Shown here: positions 41,789 to 50,902 of the stretch, in pieces
Layout: every line of letters starts with the position of its first letter
Numbering within the stretch: the stretch's first letter is position 1
Source of the DNA: Alkalicoccus daliensis
GTDB taxonomy: Bacteria > Bacillota > Bacilli > Bacillales > Salisediminibacteriaceae
Assembly: GCF_900103955.1 (NCBI RefSeq)
Contig: NZ_FNIL01000001.1
Span: 1-64,000 of the forward strand
DNA: 64,000 nt
Direction: 5' to 3'
Notes under the pieces: generated by a model
What the model saw: the letters and a program-made list of their open reading frames with translations, nothing else
Databases searched by the model: none
What the model was told of the DNA's origin: nothing
Position numbers and translations under genes: made by a program

Positions 41789-42964
41789 ATGGGATATTAT
41801 AAAGACGGAAACAAAAGAAACATAAGACAATTCCTTGCGCCGGGAATTGTCGGTCTTTCTGCAGGAGCATTAATTTTTGGAGGAATCGTCCCTGGCCTGA
41901 CGCAGACGGAGGCCCAGGGGAATACGGAAGTATATGAAGAAACACAGACAGAGGGTGTTTCCACAGTGGTGACGAACGATGTAACTGAAACCGTGGAAGC
42001 GACTTCCGATGCAATAGTAGGTATTACAAATATTCAATCCGGCAGTGAAAATCCTTTTGCAGTCCCGACATCTCAAAAGGAACAGCCGGCGGGCAGCGGA
42101 TCCGGTGTGATTTATAAAAGTGAAGGAGAAAAAGCTTTTATAGTAACGAATAATCATGTGATAGAAGAAGCAGAAGAAGTGCTGGTGACGCTGGCAGACG
42201 GTACTGAACTGGAAGCGGAAATTCTCGGTGGAGACGTATGGACGGACCTGGCAGTACTGGAAGTAGATAATGAAGAAATTGAGACAATTGCAGATTTCGG
42301 GGATTCTTCCGTGCTGAAACCTGGAGAGCCGGTAATCGCAATTGGTAATCCGCTCGGTCTGCAGTTCTCTGGTTCTGTTACCACAGGAGTAATCTCAGGT
42401 ACAGAGCGGCTGATTCCGGTAGACGTAAACCAGGACGGTGTAGAAGACTGGCAGTCTGAAGTGCTGCAGACAGATGCAGCGATCAATCCTGGCAACAGCG
42501 GAGGGGCGTTAATTAATGCAGAAGGAAAAGTGATCGGCATCAATTCGATGAAAATTGCCCAGGATGCTGTGGAAGGCATTGGTCTTGCAATACCTGCAAA
42601 TTCGGCACTGCCAATTATAGAAGACCTCGAAGAAAAAGGGACCGTGGACCGACCATCCATGGGAGTGACGCTCCTGGATGTAGCAGAAATTGCACCGCAG
42701 TACCGTGCGAGCCAGCTGCAGCTCCCGGAAGAGATGGAAGAGGGGGTAGTTGTAAATACCGTGCTTGAAGGTTCTGGAGCAGCGGATGTGCTTGAATCCC
42801 TCGATGTTATTACAGAAATTGATGGAGAATCCATCGCTTCTGTACTGGAACTGCGGCAGTATCTTTATACAGAAAAAGAAGCAGGAGAAACGATTGACCT
42901 GACAATTCTCCGTACAGGAGAAGAGCAGCAGGTGGAAGTGGAGCTTTCGGAAGCAGGTTATTAA
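41789..42964 (+). CDS. HtrA/DegP-like membrane-anchored serine protease
   Basis: This 391-residue protease has an N-terminal membrane anchor (about 18-38) and an acidic linker. The trypsin-like domain carries the triad H123 (VTNNHVI), D153 (TDLAVLEV) and S237 (NPGNSGGALIN), followed by one PDZ domain (about 290-388). It degrades or refolds misfolded exported proteins. The start ATG sits two bases after the PrsA-like stop, with AGGGAGG upstream. Together with the divergent two-component system this forms an extracytoplasmic protein-quality module. Confidence 0.94.
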   Translation: MGYYKDGNKRNIRQFLAPGIVGLSAGALIFGGIVPGLTQTEAQGNTEVYEETQTEGVSTVVTNDVTETVEATSDAIVGITNIQSGSENPFAVPTSQKEQPAGSGSGVIYKSEGEKAFIVTNNHVIEEAEEVLVTLADGTELEAEILGGDVWTDLAVLEVDNEEIETIADFGDSSVLKPGEPVIAIGNPLGLQFSGSVTTGVISGTERLIPVDVNQDGVEDWQSEVLQTDAAINPGNSGGALINAEGKVIGINSMKIAQDAVEGIGLAIPANSALPIIEDLEEKGTVDRPSMGVTLLDVAEIAPQYRASQLQLPEEMEEGVVVNTVLEGSGAADVLESLDVITEIDGESIASVLELRQYLYTEKEAGETIDLTILRTGEEQQVEVELSEAGY

Positions 42965-43008
42965 AGAAATTTATAACATTTCAGAACGATTTAAAAAATG
43001 AAATCTTT

Positions 43009-43040
43009 AAAGGGCTTCCTTAACAGTGGAAGTCCTTTTT
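43009..43040 (+). terminator. Terminator of prsA-like/htrA-like operon
   Basis: The stem AAAGGGCTTCC / GGAAGTCCTTT (one wobble pair) is followed by T residues. Confidence 0.85.
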
Positions 43041-43129
43041 AGTTCTCAAAAAAGGGTGCAAATTTAAATACTTAATTAATAAATATAGGCTATCTTGAAA
43101 AAGAAATTTTTGTTAAAAAGAAGTAATTA

Positions 43130-43345
43130 TACTGCTGCACTAACGGAGAGGCTTACCCAAAGACTTATTCTGGACTAATTTCTTTAACCGGGCACCGCTT
43201 TTATCGGTCCACAGTCAGCGGGGCAAAGACCGCCATATTGTCTTTAAAACCAGGATCGATTCCGCTCGGGCTTCGTGACCTTCCAAAAGGTCACTTGGAT
43301 TCTCGAACGGCGCTGGAACGTCCTTTCTTTCTTAACAAAGCAGAG
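43130..43345 (-). repeat. Dispersed intergenic element, copy D (inverted, long variant)
   Basis: Ends pair as TACTGCT and AGCAG. On the minus strand it carries CGAGAATCCAAGTGACC and GAAATTAGTCCAGAATAAG, matching the other copies. Roughly 90 extra bases, including a perfect GTGACC/GGTCAC hairpin (43275-43294), separate the two blocks. It lies between convergent genes. Confidence 0.65.
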
Positions 43346-43381
43346 TTAATGTTTGTAATATGAAATTTATCCTGCCCCCTG

Positions 43382-44143
43382 CTATTCCGAGCTTCTTTTT
43401 TCTTTACGTACTACGTAAAATAAATATCCAGCAATAAAAATATACGTAACTGTTATACTAATAGCTAATTGAGATTCTTCTTGAAAGGAAGTATATCTTA
43501 ACAGCAGGTCAGGTAAATGAATTGCTGCCAAAAAAAGAGGTAAAACAACAGTTTTTGACCAAATAGAAAAAGTAATTATAAAGCTGAAAAAGATAAGCCC
43601 TGTGAATATGCTTCCTATAATACCAAAATTAATTGTTGGAGAGTTGTAAAAAGAGTCAGCAATTATTATTCCAAAAATAAAAAATAAACTGAGCACAACC
43701 ACTGAACCCAAAATTAATAATTCTTTTATTCTTGATAATTGATTTTTTGCAATATAGCGGAAGGCAGTGAACACACTTGCAGTAAATAGAAGACTGTATA
43801 AAATAGTTCCTGTGATTATTATAATGCTATAACTTAAAGTTCCTTGAAGAAGGTCCCCAAAAACTGAGAAAGAAAACGCTCCTATTATTATTAATGGAAT
43901 ATATAACATCCAAGAGTGAATATCTGTTTTCATTTCTTGTGAGATACTCTGCATATATTGTTTTGGAGAAGCTCCTATAATTTGTTCAATAGATTTATTA
44001 TTGATTTCTGCTTCATATATGTGTGCTTCCAACTCTTCAGTAATTTCATTGATTTCTTTATCGTTTTTCCCACTGGAAAATAAATAGATCCTCAAATCAT
44101 CAATAAATTTCTGGCTCTTTTCAGATAATGTAAAATGATCCAT
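43382..44143 (-). CDS. HAAS-domain membrane protein partnered with PadR regulator
   Basis: This 253-residue protein has an N-terminal cytosolic HAAS-type helical region (1-85; LRIYLFSSGKNDKEINEITEELEAHIYEAE) and then about five or six membrane helices. HAAS proteins are commonly encoded after PadR regulators and are thought to contact them or act in small-molecule or stress responses. The start ATG follows GAGGTG; the upstream ATG lies in the padR gene. Function is inferred only from the pairing. Confidence 0.8.
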   Translation of the reverse strand: MDHFTLSEKSQKFIDDLRIYLFSSGKNDKEINEITEELEAHIYEAEINNKSIEQIIGASPKQYMQSISQEMKTDIHSWMLYIPLIIIGAFSFSVFGDLLQGTLSYSIIIITGTILYSLLFTASVFTAFRYIAKNQLSRIKELLILGSVVVLSLFFIFGIIIADSFYNSPTINFGIIGSIFTGLIFFSFIITFSIWSKTVVLPLFLAAIHLPDLLLRYTSFQEESQLAISITVTYIFIAGYLFYVVRKEKRSSE

Positions 44144-44153
44144 CACTTTCACC

Positions 44154-44483
44154 TCACTTTTTAATTTCTTGTGTAATAACAGCATTTACATTTTCTTCAA
44201 GCTGCTTCCACCTTATTAAAAAATCTTCTAAAGCTTGCTCCCCTTTAATAGTGAGAGAATAATACTTTCTTTTTGGCCCCGCGGTTGACTCTTTTCGAAC
44301 AGAGGTAACAAGCCCTTCACGCTGCATCCTCATTAGAATTGGATAAATTGTTCCTTCACTGACAGCACTAAAGCCGTAATTGCTGAGTCGTTCAGCCATT
44401 TCATATCCGTACGTTTCTTTTCCTTTAATTATTCCCAGCAGACAGCCATCGAGAATTCCTTTCATCATTTGTGTATGAGACAT
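44154..44483 (-). CDS. PadR-family transcriptional regulator
   Basis: This 109-residue winged-helix repressor (PadR subfamily 2) has GYEMAERLSNYGFSAVSEGTIYPILMRMQREGLVTS, GPKRKYYSLTIKGEQAL and a C-terminal dimerisation helix. It ends 10 bases before the HAAS-protein gene, a standard operon. Two matching palindromes in its own promoter indicate autoregulation. The ligand is unknown. Confidence 0.93.
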   Translation of the reverse strand: MSHTQMMKGILDGCLLGIIKGKETYGYEMAERLSNYGFSAVSEGTIYPILMRMQREGLVTSVRKESTAGPKRKYYSLTIKGEQALEDFLIRWKQLEENVNAVITQEIKK

Positions 44484-44507
44484 TAAATTTCCACCAATCT
44501 AATTATC

Positions 44508-44520
44508 TTGTATTACAAGG
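44508..44520 (-). promoter_or_regulatory. PadR operator 1
   Basis: The palindrome CTTGTATTACAAG lies just downstream of the -10 element. Confidence 0.7.
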
Positions 44521-44530
44521 TATAAAAGCA

Positions 44531-44559
44531 GTATAATTCTATTTGCCTTGTAATACAAG
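44531..44559 (-). promoter_or_regulatory. PadR-HAAS promoter
   Basis: On the minus strand, -35 TTGTAT, a 17-base spacer and -10 TATACT. The -35 lies inside operator 2 and the start site falls next to operator 1. Confidence 0.65.
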
Positions 44560-44561
44560 GG
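44547..44561 (-). promoter_or_regulatory. PadR operator 2
   Basis: The palindrome CCTTGTAATACAAGG overlaps the -35 hexamer. The two operators share CTTGTAWTACAAG and their centres are 40 bases apart. Confidence 0.7.
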
Positions 44562-44570
44562 TAAGATAAA

Positions 44571-44608
44571 AAACAACCGGCAGAATTTAATTTCTGCCGG
44601 TTGTTTTT
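44571..44608 (-). terminator. Terminator of 5'-nucleotidase gene
   Basis: A 16-bp perfect stem (44571-44586 / 44593-44608) with A/T flanks on both strands. Confidence 0.9.
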
Positions 44609-44623
44609 TATCTAGATATGATC

Positions 44624-46537
44624 TTATTCATCTGCAATATCAGTAATTCTTCCTTCTACGCTGTAATCTACTTCTCCGAGGTCTGCCATGTAGTCACGCA
44701 GCATCTCCCAGTCAGTAAATCCGACAATCGACACGCGGTCATCCTCAAAAATATTTGAGAAAACATCATAGCCATCGCCGCCAGCTGCTGTGAAATTATT
44801 CATCGCAATTGTATACATTTCGCTGTCCTGAGCGATTTCTTCTCCATCCACAATAATTGATTCCACACGGTCGCCGGGCTCTTCTGTACTGTCAAATGTT
44901 ACTTCAGTCCCTTCGGAAATCTGCAGAAATCCACCGTTTTCCTCAGGATAGTTTGAGAAACTATGTTCAAATGCTTCGTACAGTTCTTCTCCTGTAATTT
45001 CCATCAGGGAGAGACGGTTTCCGAATGGCTGTACCGTAATTAATTCTCCTACCGTCACGTCCCCAGCAGCGATCGGTGCACGGATGCCTCCGCCGTTCTG
45101 CACTGCCATCAATACTTCGTCACTGGCAGTTAATGCAGCATCGAGCTGCGCATCAGCAATTAAATTCCCAAGCGCAGTTTCGTTCGCACGTACACTTACG
45201 TTGCTGTCAGCTCCTAAACGGGGGTTAGGAAGTTCATTTACCACATAAGACCCAGCAGGCTGATTCTGCAGTTCTTCTACTGCTTCCGTATAAGGCTCCA
45301 GCATTTCTGCAGCAGTTGGATCTGCTTCATAATCTTCAGCAGCCAGCAGTTCTCCAGCGTAGTCCACGACTCTGCCTTGAGAATCAAACGTAAGGTTCAT
45401 CACACCCAGGAATTTACCGTATTCATTTGCCTGTCCGATAATTGTGGGGTCCTTCGGCGCACCGTCAGCATTTGTATCTATAATTACCGGCTCTTCCAAA
45501 GTAGTATGACTGTGTCCGCCGATGATCGCATCAATTCCTTCGACATTGGCAGCAAGCAGAAGGTCGCTGCCAATAGCAGGGCTGCTGTCATAGCCTAAGT
45601 GTGTGAGGGCTACAATCTTATCGATACCCTGTGCTTCAAAATCTGCCACGGCCTGCTCGGCAGCTGCTAAGTAATTAGAAAAAGTAACATTCATAGGGCT
45701 GGAGATGTTTACTGTATTCTCTGTATCTAAGCCGAAGATACCAATTTGTTCTCCGTCCTGTTCCAGAATAATACCGTCATAAATATTTCCCGCCTGCGGG
45801 TCATTGGAAATGCCGCCCTGGTTCAGGTGGTCAAACCCACTGTCTCCGGAAAAATCAATATTTGCAGCAACAATCGGAAAATCTGCTGCTTCAAAAAATT
45901 CCACTAGCTCGGGGTGTCCTTCGTCAGGATCTCCTAAATCAAATTCGTGGTTCCCTGGAACAAAAGCGTCATAACCCATATAATTCATAAATTCTACAGC
46001 ATCCTGGCCGCGAAATTCGTTAAAGTAAAGCGTTCCGGAAAAGATATCCCCCGCGTCCAGCAGAAGGCCTTCTCCGTATGTATCCTGAGCTTCGTTGTAC
46101 GCAGAAACAAGCTGAGGATAAGCATCAGTCCGGCCATGGTTATCATTCGTGTGAAAAATGTTTAAATCAAATGTATCGTGATCGAATGCCAGTTCCGTAT
46201 CTCCAACTGTAAGCGTCCCAGTCTGACCATCTAAATCTTCATGAGTAACAGTAACTTCAGAACGATTTCCCGAAGTGACTTCAACTTCCAAGTCGCCGGC
46301 ATTAATCTGATTGCCGTCTGTATCAGTGAATTCTACGTCAACAATTCGTTCCAGCGGCTGGCCTGCAGGGAAAGTCTTGTCAAAAGAGACAGAAAACGAT
46401 GATGAATCAATAATAGAAGTGTCTTCCACTGACCTTTTGGGACCATTGCCTTTGCCAGGTCCATCTGCTGCAACGGTTCCGGTAGCTGCGAGAATTCCGA
46501 CGGCCAAGAGTCCTGCTGTACTGCGTTTAAACTTCAT
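44624..46537 (-). CDS. Secreted bifunctional metallophosphatase/5'-nucleotidase
   Basis: This 637-residue exported enzyme hydrolyses nucleotides to supply phosphate or nucleosides. It has a signal peptide (1-24), an N-terminal beta domain of about 95 residues before the catalytic part, and a calcineurin-like domain (FHTNDNHGRTDA, LLDAGDIFSGT, GNHEFDLG, THLGYD, GGHSHTTLEEP). The C-terminal 5'-nucleotidase domain has QNGGGIRAPI and NNFTAAGGDGY. No LPXTG or other anchor is seen, so it is probably released. The start follows GAGGAGG. Confidence 0.93.
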   Translation of the reverse strand: MKFKRSTAGLLAVGILAATGTVAADGPGKGNGPKRSVEDTSIIDSSSFSVSFDKTFPAGQPLERIVDVEFTDTDGNQINAGDLEVEVTSGNRSEVTVTHEDLDGQTGTLTVGDTELAFDHDTFDLNIFHTNDNHGRTDAYPQLVSAYNEAQDTYGEGLLLDAGDIFSGTLYFNEFRGQDAVEFMNYMGYDAFVPGNHEFDLGDPDEGHPELVEFFEAADFPIVAANIDFSGDSGFDHLNQGGISNDPQAGNIYDGIILEQDGEQIGIFGLDTENTVNISSPMNVTFSNYLAAAEQAVADFEAQGIDKIVALTHLGYDSSPAIGSDLLLAANVEGIDAIIGGHSHTTLEEPVIIDTNADGAPKDPTIIGQANEYGKFLGVMNLTFDSQGRVVDYAGELLAAEDYEADPTAAEMLEPYTEAVEELQNQPAGSYVVNELPNPRLGADSNVSVRANETALGNLIADAQLDAALTASDEVLMAVQNGGGIRAPIAAGDVTVGELITVQPFGNRLSLMEITGEELYEAFEHSFSNYPEENGGFLQISEGTEVTFDSTEEPGDRVESIIVDGEEIAQDSEMYTIAMNNFTAAGGDGYDVFSNIFEDDRVSIVGFTDWEMLRDYMADLGEVDYSVEGRITDIADE

Positions 46538-46954
46538 GTAATAAAGCCTCCTCATAATTTTTGTGGTCTTTCGTAACCAATACTATGGGAATTTTTAGAA
46601 AGCTTCAATTAAAATATAAGGGGAAAAGAAGGAAAGCATCTAAAGAAGGAGAGAGGGTAGTAAAGTGTATCTAATTGTGAAAAACGCCGGCAGAAAAAAG
46701 AAACAGGAAAAAGGATAAATGTGTTATTAATGTATATCATCATAGTGAACAAAGATTTTCAGAGAACCTTTATTAAAAGGTAATTAGCAAAAGTTAAAAA
46801 GCTGCTTTATTTAAAAAGCAGCTCAGTAATATTTAAAGCAATATGGCGGGGGTGCATTCATTTCTTTACTGCAGGACGTAACAGGTGAACATCCCTGCTT
46901 TCAAAAAATTTTCTTTGTAAGGCAGGAACCTTATATTTTTACCAGCAGAGTAAT
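46538..46954. other. Intergenic between nucleotidase and ABC operon
   Basis: About 415 bases without a supported gene. It includes the terminator at 46801-46822. A very short frame (GTG at about 46664, 17 codons) has a ribosome-binding-like GGAGAGAGGG, but nothing else supports it. Confidence 0.4.
46801..46822 (-). terminator. Terminator of ABC operon
   Basis: A perfect 8-bp stem (GCTGCTTT / AAAGCAGC) is followed on the minus strand by TTTTTAACTTTT. It is about 130 bases past the permease stop. Confidence 0.65.
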
Positions 46955-47638
46955 TTACCTTAAGGAGGCTTTTCTTAAAAGCTGCTTACTTAAGTAAATA
47001 CATGCCATCCCTGCTAAAAGAAATACTAATAGGCTGAGCAGAATTTCTCCACTGCGCACATGCATAATCCATTCAAATAAATGTTCATGAATGTAGGGGA
47101 CAGGCAGGGACACCAATACTGCAGCTCCCGCTAAGTATAATGGTAATTTCCCAAAGCGCACGTGCAGAGATGCAAAAAATACCATTAAACAACCAATAAA
47201 TATACTTGAAATAAGATCCAGTACGAGCGAATGGAAAATATTCAAAGAATCACTCGCTGCCCAGGATATGAGAGAAATCGGCTGAATGGCAGCAATATTT
47301 TCAGCAAGGGTACTGAAGAATACGGTAAATAAGAAATGAAGCCCTGTCATTAAAAAGGAAAGACCTGCTACAAGAACAGCTGCAGCAAAAATGAGTTGTT
47401 TTCTGCTTGCACCAAGCTGAAGGACATAGTGGAGATCACTATTTACTGCTTTAAAGCTGTAGATCGCGACCCAGACAAGTGCCGGAATATAGCTGACAAA
47501 ATAAAATTGATCTATATTCCATAGTGTAGCCAATGTGTAGGAAGCGATAAGAATTAACAGCCATATGGACCAGAAAATGCGGAGAGACTTACCGAGCTCG
47601 TTCATCTGAACTTTCAGGATAGACTGGTAAATGTTCAT
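46955..47638 (-). CDS. ABC transporter permease
   Basis: This 227-residue membrane protein has about six helices, and its first codons overlap the ATPase stop (ATGA). Organisation with an YtrA-type GntR regulator and an ATPase resembles ytr-like or bacitracin-type envelope-stress exporters. Sequence similarity to a specific family is not clear to me. Confidence 0.85.
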   Translation of the reverse strand: MNIYQSILKVQMNELGKSLRIFWSIWLLILIASYTLATLWNIDQFYFVSYIPALVWVAIYSFKAVNSDLHYVLQLGASRKQLIFAAAVLVAGLSFLMTGLHFLFTVFFSTLAENIAAIQPISLISWAASDSLNIFHSLVLDLISSIFIGCLMVFFASLHVRFGKLPLYLAGAAVLVSLPVPYIHEHLFEWIMHVRSGEILLSLLVFLLAGMACIYLSKQLLRKASLR

Positions 47639-48507
47639 TGTACTTCTCCTTCTTTCATTCGATCTGTGTAATGAATATAAAAATCCTGCAGAGAAACTTT
47701 TTCTGTCTGAAGATCTTTTGGTACAGGAGGAACGTTATCTGAAGGAAATAAAACAACGGCTGTAGTATCATCGAAAAATACAGAGGTGTGTAACACGTCA
47801 CCGCTTTCTGCATAACCTTTTACTTTTTTATCTGCTCCCCGGATACGTAGGACCCGCTCGTTCAGCGAACTGATCTTTTCTTCAAAAACTTTTTCTCCCT
47901 CTTTCAGAATACACACAGACTCAAACAAATTTTCAGTTTCATCAATAAAGTGAGTGGAAAATAAAATTGTCCGCGGGTGCTCCATAAAATCTTCCAGAAG
48001 CACTTGGTAAATATGCTTTCTTGCTCCCGCATCCATGCCGATATAGGGCTCATCAAATATTGTCAGCGCAGCACGGCTGGCAATACCAATAATCATATTT
48101 AAAGCGGAGGACATACCTTTAGACAGCTCCTTGAGCCTGCGTTTCTTCGGAAGCTGAAACTGGCCCAGCAGTTCTTCAGCAAGCTCCTGCTCCCAATCAG
48201 GATAAAAGGGGCGCACTATTTTTATTACATCCCCTACAGTGAGAGTCGGTTTAAAATTATCGCTTTCCTGAATAAAGCAGATATCGGATAAAATTTTCCT
48301 GTTTTCAAATGGGGAAGCCCCGTTTACTTTAACGATTCCGGCATCAATGGAGGTAAGGCCTGCAAGAATCTGCATCATAGTTGTTTTACCGGCACCATTA
48401 GGGCCCAGCACTGCATATATACCAGGTGCAGAAATTTCCCAGCTGAACTCTTTTAATATGGATGTACCCTGCTTTATTTTTGTTACTTTTTCGCACTGAA
48501 TGATCAT
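47635..48507 (-). CDS. ABC transporter ATP-binding protein
   Basis: This 290-residue ATPase has Walker A GPNGAGKTT, Q-loop in CFIQESDNFKPT, and the signature position LSKGMSSALNMIIG (a degenerate LSGGQ). Walker B is LTIFDEPYIGMD, with H-loop FSTHFIDE. The start ATG follows GGAGGG one base after the gntR stop, so the three genes are co-translated. The second half (about 215-290) is an extra C-terminal domain common to this subfamily. Confidence 0.92.
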   Translation of the reverse strand: MIIQCEKVTKIKQGTSILKEFSWEISAPGIYAVLGPNGAGKTTMMQILAGLTSIDAGIVKVNGASPFENRKILSDICFIQESDNFKPTLTVGDVIKIVRPFYPDWEQELAEELLGQFQLPKKRRLKELSKGMSSALNMIIGIASRAALTIFDEPYIGMDAGARKHIYQVLLEDFMEHPRTILFSTHFIDETENLFESVCILKEGEKVFEEKISSLNERVLRIRGADKKVKGYAESGDVLHTSVFFDDTTAVVLFPSDNVPPVPKDLQTEKVSLQDFYIHYTDRMKEGEVQ

Positions 48508-48508
48508 G

Positions 48509-48871
48509 TTATATCCCTCCATCAATCATTTTTTTCACTTCTTCGACAGAAATGTCTAGCTGTTCTGCTTCTTCCAGCATTGGAAGTATAAATTCTTCAT
48601 AAAATAACTGCTGCCGCTCCGCAACAAGTTTTTTTCTGGCTCCTGAAGCTACAAACATCCCGACACCCCGCTTTTTGTAAAGTATTCCTTTATCGACAAG
48701 CCGATTAATTCCTTTTGCTGCAGTAGCAGGATTAATTTGATAATGTTTGGCAAACTGGTTCGTACTTGGCACCTGATCATCGGTCGTTAGTTTTCCGCTG
48801 ACAATATTATCGGAGATTCGTTTTTCGACTTGATGAAAGATGGGACTGCCGTCTTGAAAAGCGCCGTTCAT
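48509..48871 (-). CDS. GntR-family regulator, YtrA type
   Basis: This 120-residue short GntR protein has a winged helix (about 10-75; IFHQVEKRISDNIVSGKLTTDDQVPSTNQFAKHYQINPATAAKGINRLVDKG) and a short helical C-terminal dimerisation tail instead of a ligand domain. It represses its own operon with the ABC genes, usually induced by cell-wall-active compounds in related systems. The ATG with AGGAGG six bases upstream was chosen over the upstream TTG that overlaps that site. Confidence 0.92.
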   Translation of the reverse strand: MNGAFQDGSPIFHQVEKRISDNIVSGKLTTDDQVPSTNQFAKHYQINPATAAKGINRLVDKGILYKKRGVGMFVASGARKKLVAERQQLFYEEFILPMLEEAEQLDISVEEVKKMIDGGI

Positions 48872-48884
48872 AGGCAACCTCCTT

Positions 48885-48908
48885 GGTTAGTTACTTATGT
48901 AATTAACC
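48885..48908 (-). promoter_or_regulatory. YtrA-type operator
   Basis: A 24-bp near-palindrome with outer arms GGTTAGTTAC and GTAATTAACC (one mismatch) and a four-base centre TTAT, directly upstream of the gntR start. Confidence 0.75.
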
Positions 48909-49265
48909 GTATAACTAAATAATGGAATTGTCAATCTGTTTTTTGAAATTCAGCTGCAGTTCTCCTGCCGGGGGTAGTTCCTCCGCTTCCTTCGAGGTAC
49001 AAGAAAAAGCAGAATTCACAGGCATTTCTTTCTTTTATCAACATTTAAGCCTTATATTAGAGGATGTGTTTTTTTATGAAATCTGAAGATGAATAATTTT
49101 AATTTTGTAGCTTTTTCAAAAATATAGTAAATTTAAAGTGCGGCATTTATGGAAAGCAGCCTTCAGGAGAAGCTGCGAATAACAGCCGTTGCAGAATAGA
49201 AGGAAAAGCCCTTCAGTCAGAAATATAATGCGTTTTAAGATGAGAGTGGGAGAGGAGTTTTTAGA
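48909..49265. other. Intergenic, with GC-rich repeat-like fragment
   Basis: About 355 bases. 48960-49010 contains CTGCCGGGGGTAGTTCCTCC, a GC-rich phrase similar to one at about 49965-50010. The rest is AT-rich and shows no gene. Confidence 0.4.
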
Positions 49266-49889
49266 TTGAAGAAAAAGTTCATGCTTTTTTCAGCAGCGGC
49301 TGTTCTTCTTACCGGATGCAGTGACTGGGAAGAGGAAAGCACCAGCATCAGGTTTTCACACCCAGATGTGGATCCTTACGGGGAAACATTTCGGCAGCTG
49401 AATCTGGGCTATCCCATGGTGCTCGAATATGAACTTCGTGACCCGGATAATATTATGGTAGAACTGGAGGCGTCTCACTATGCCGAGGGGGAGCTGCAGG
49501 AAGTTGTCGGTAGTTTCGGATTCTATGGAGGGAACGAAGAAAATTCTTCTATGGAAGGATTGCTTGGACTTGGGATATTAAATCCGGGGGAAGAGGGAGA
49601 AACTTTTGTTACTTTTGCTGATGCAGGAAGCGTAAAAAGTATTTCTGAAACCCCAAGACTTTTATCAGAGGAAGAGGCTGCGGCAACCTGGGCAACTGCT
49701 GTAGAAGATGAGCAAACGCTGGAATTGAATATAGGGGAGAAAGAAGTAATCGCCATCTACCGGCAGATAGAAGGGGACAGCTTTTCTACTTACAGCCTCG
49801 ACGCGGAGTCGGTAGAAGAATTTCTTCAGGAAGATCCTTCTGTCATTCTTTTAACAGCCGAACTGATTGATAACAGCAGCGAAGATTGA
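49266..49889 (+). CDS. Lipoprotein, unknown
   Basis: This 207-residue lipoprotein has lipobox LLTGC (Cys18) and a strongly acidic body (many Glu/Asp; ends IDNSSED). Start TTG follows GGAGAGGAG. The body appears beta-rich (MVLEYELRDPDNIMVELEASHY). No known domain recognised. It probably faces the cell exterior. Confidence 0.7.
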   Translation: MKKKFMLFSAAAVLLTGCSDWEEESTSIRFSHPDVDPYGETFRQLNLGYPMVLEYELRDPDNIMVELEASHYAEGELQEVVGSFGFYGGNEENSSMEGLLGLGILNPGEEGETFVTFADAGSVKSISETPRLLSEEEAAATWATAVEDEQTLELNIGEKEVIAIYRQIEGDSFSTYSLDAESVEEFLQEDPSVILLTAELIDNSSED

Positions 49890-50030
49890 ATACTGCCACA
49901 GCGAAAAAACAATGCAGAAAAATTCGTCGGATTTTTAACTGCTGAATAGTGGCGTTGCCGGGGAGCTGAAATTGAGGCAGCCAGACTCCCGGCGGTAGTT
50001 TCCGCTGCATGCTTTTAGAAACGGTATTTT

Positions 50031-50807
50031 TTATGGCTGCAGCTCTGCCGCTGCTTTTATTGACCCAGTATGTTTCTCTGCAGTGAATTCTATTTTCTTT
50101 TCTGCTGCTTTTACGAGTGCAGCAAACAGCCGATGATTAAATGCGTCCTTCTGATAGCTGAATTCCGGGTGCCACTGAACAGCAAGCACAAAACGTTTCT
50201 CTGTCATTGCTGCGGCTTCGATAATTCCGTCTTCAGCTTCAGCCTGCGGAGTAAGCTGAGAAGATAGATTTTTAATCGCCTGATGGTGATAGCTGTTTAC
50301 TAGAATATCTTCCTCTTGAATCAATTGATACAGGAAGTTATCCTTCGGGATATATACACGATGACTCGGCTGATGATAAGGCGGGGACTGCTTATGTACC
50401 AGCTTCAGTTCAGTTTTCAGCTGTGTTGGAAGGTCTTGATACAGTGTTCCTCCAAGCAGCGCATTAAACAGCTGAATTGCCCGGCAGATGCCCAGTATCG
50501 GTTTATTTAATTCCAGCAGCCGGAAGAAAAGTATTTTCTCCATCTCATCTCTTTCCAGACAGAGAGGCCCGCAGACATCGAGCGGGTCCTCGCCATAGAG
50601 TGTGGGGGAAATATCGTGGCCGCCGGTGAAAAGAAACCCATCGTACATTTCAGCCAGCTGGCCGATCACTTCTTTATCTGCAGTAAGCGGGAGCATTACT
50701 GGAATACCTCCCGCTTCTTCAATGCCTTTCATATATCCAGGAAGCATCCAATAGCTTTCTTTCTCTTCGTCATAAAGCGGCAGTACGCCAATTACCGGTT
50801 TCAGCAT
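50031..50807 (-). CDS. Gamma-glutamyl-gamma-aminobutyrate hydrolase-family (class I amidotransferase-like) peptidase
   Basis: This 258-residue peptidase C26 enzyme has PGYMKGIEEAGGIPVMLPL, TGGHDISPTLYGE, the nucleophile Cys in PILGICRAIQLFNALLGGTLYQD, and the His-Glu pair in LAVQWHPEFSY. Relatives (PuuD) hydrolyse gamma-glutamyl-GABA in polyamine breakdown, but no puu genes are nearby, so the substrate may differ. GGGAGAGG precedes the ATG. Confidence 0.9.
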   Translation of the reverse strand: MLKPVIGVLPLYDEEKESYWMLPGYMKGIEEAGGIPVMLPLTADKEVIGQLAEMYDGFLFTGGHDISPTLYGEDPLDVCGPLCLERDEMEKILFFRLLELNKPILGICRAIQLFNALLGGTLYQDLPTQLKTELKLVHKQSPPYHQPSHRVYIPKDNFLYQLIQEEDILVNSYHHQAIKNLSSQLTPQAEAEDGIIEAAAMTEKRFVLAVQWHPEFSYQKDAFNHRLFAALVKAAEKKIEFTAEKHTGSIKAAAELQP

Positions 50808-50902
50808 AAAAAACCTCTCCCTTCACAATTCACTTTAATAAAATCAAGCGTAGTGATATTTAGATAATCCGTCAAGCTGATGAACAGCAAAGGAGGGAAC
50901 CA

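Noticed and set aside
42154-42834. 226-codon minus-strand frame opposite htrA
   Set aside because: Ser/Pro-rich shadow of the protease gene; no ribosome-binding site.
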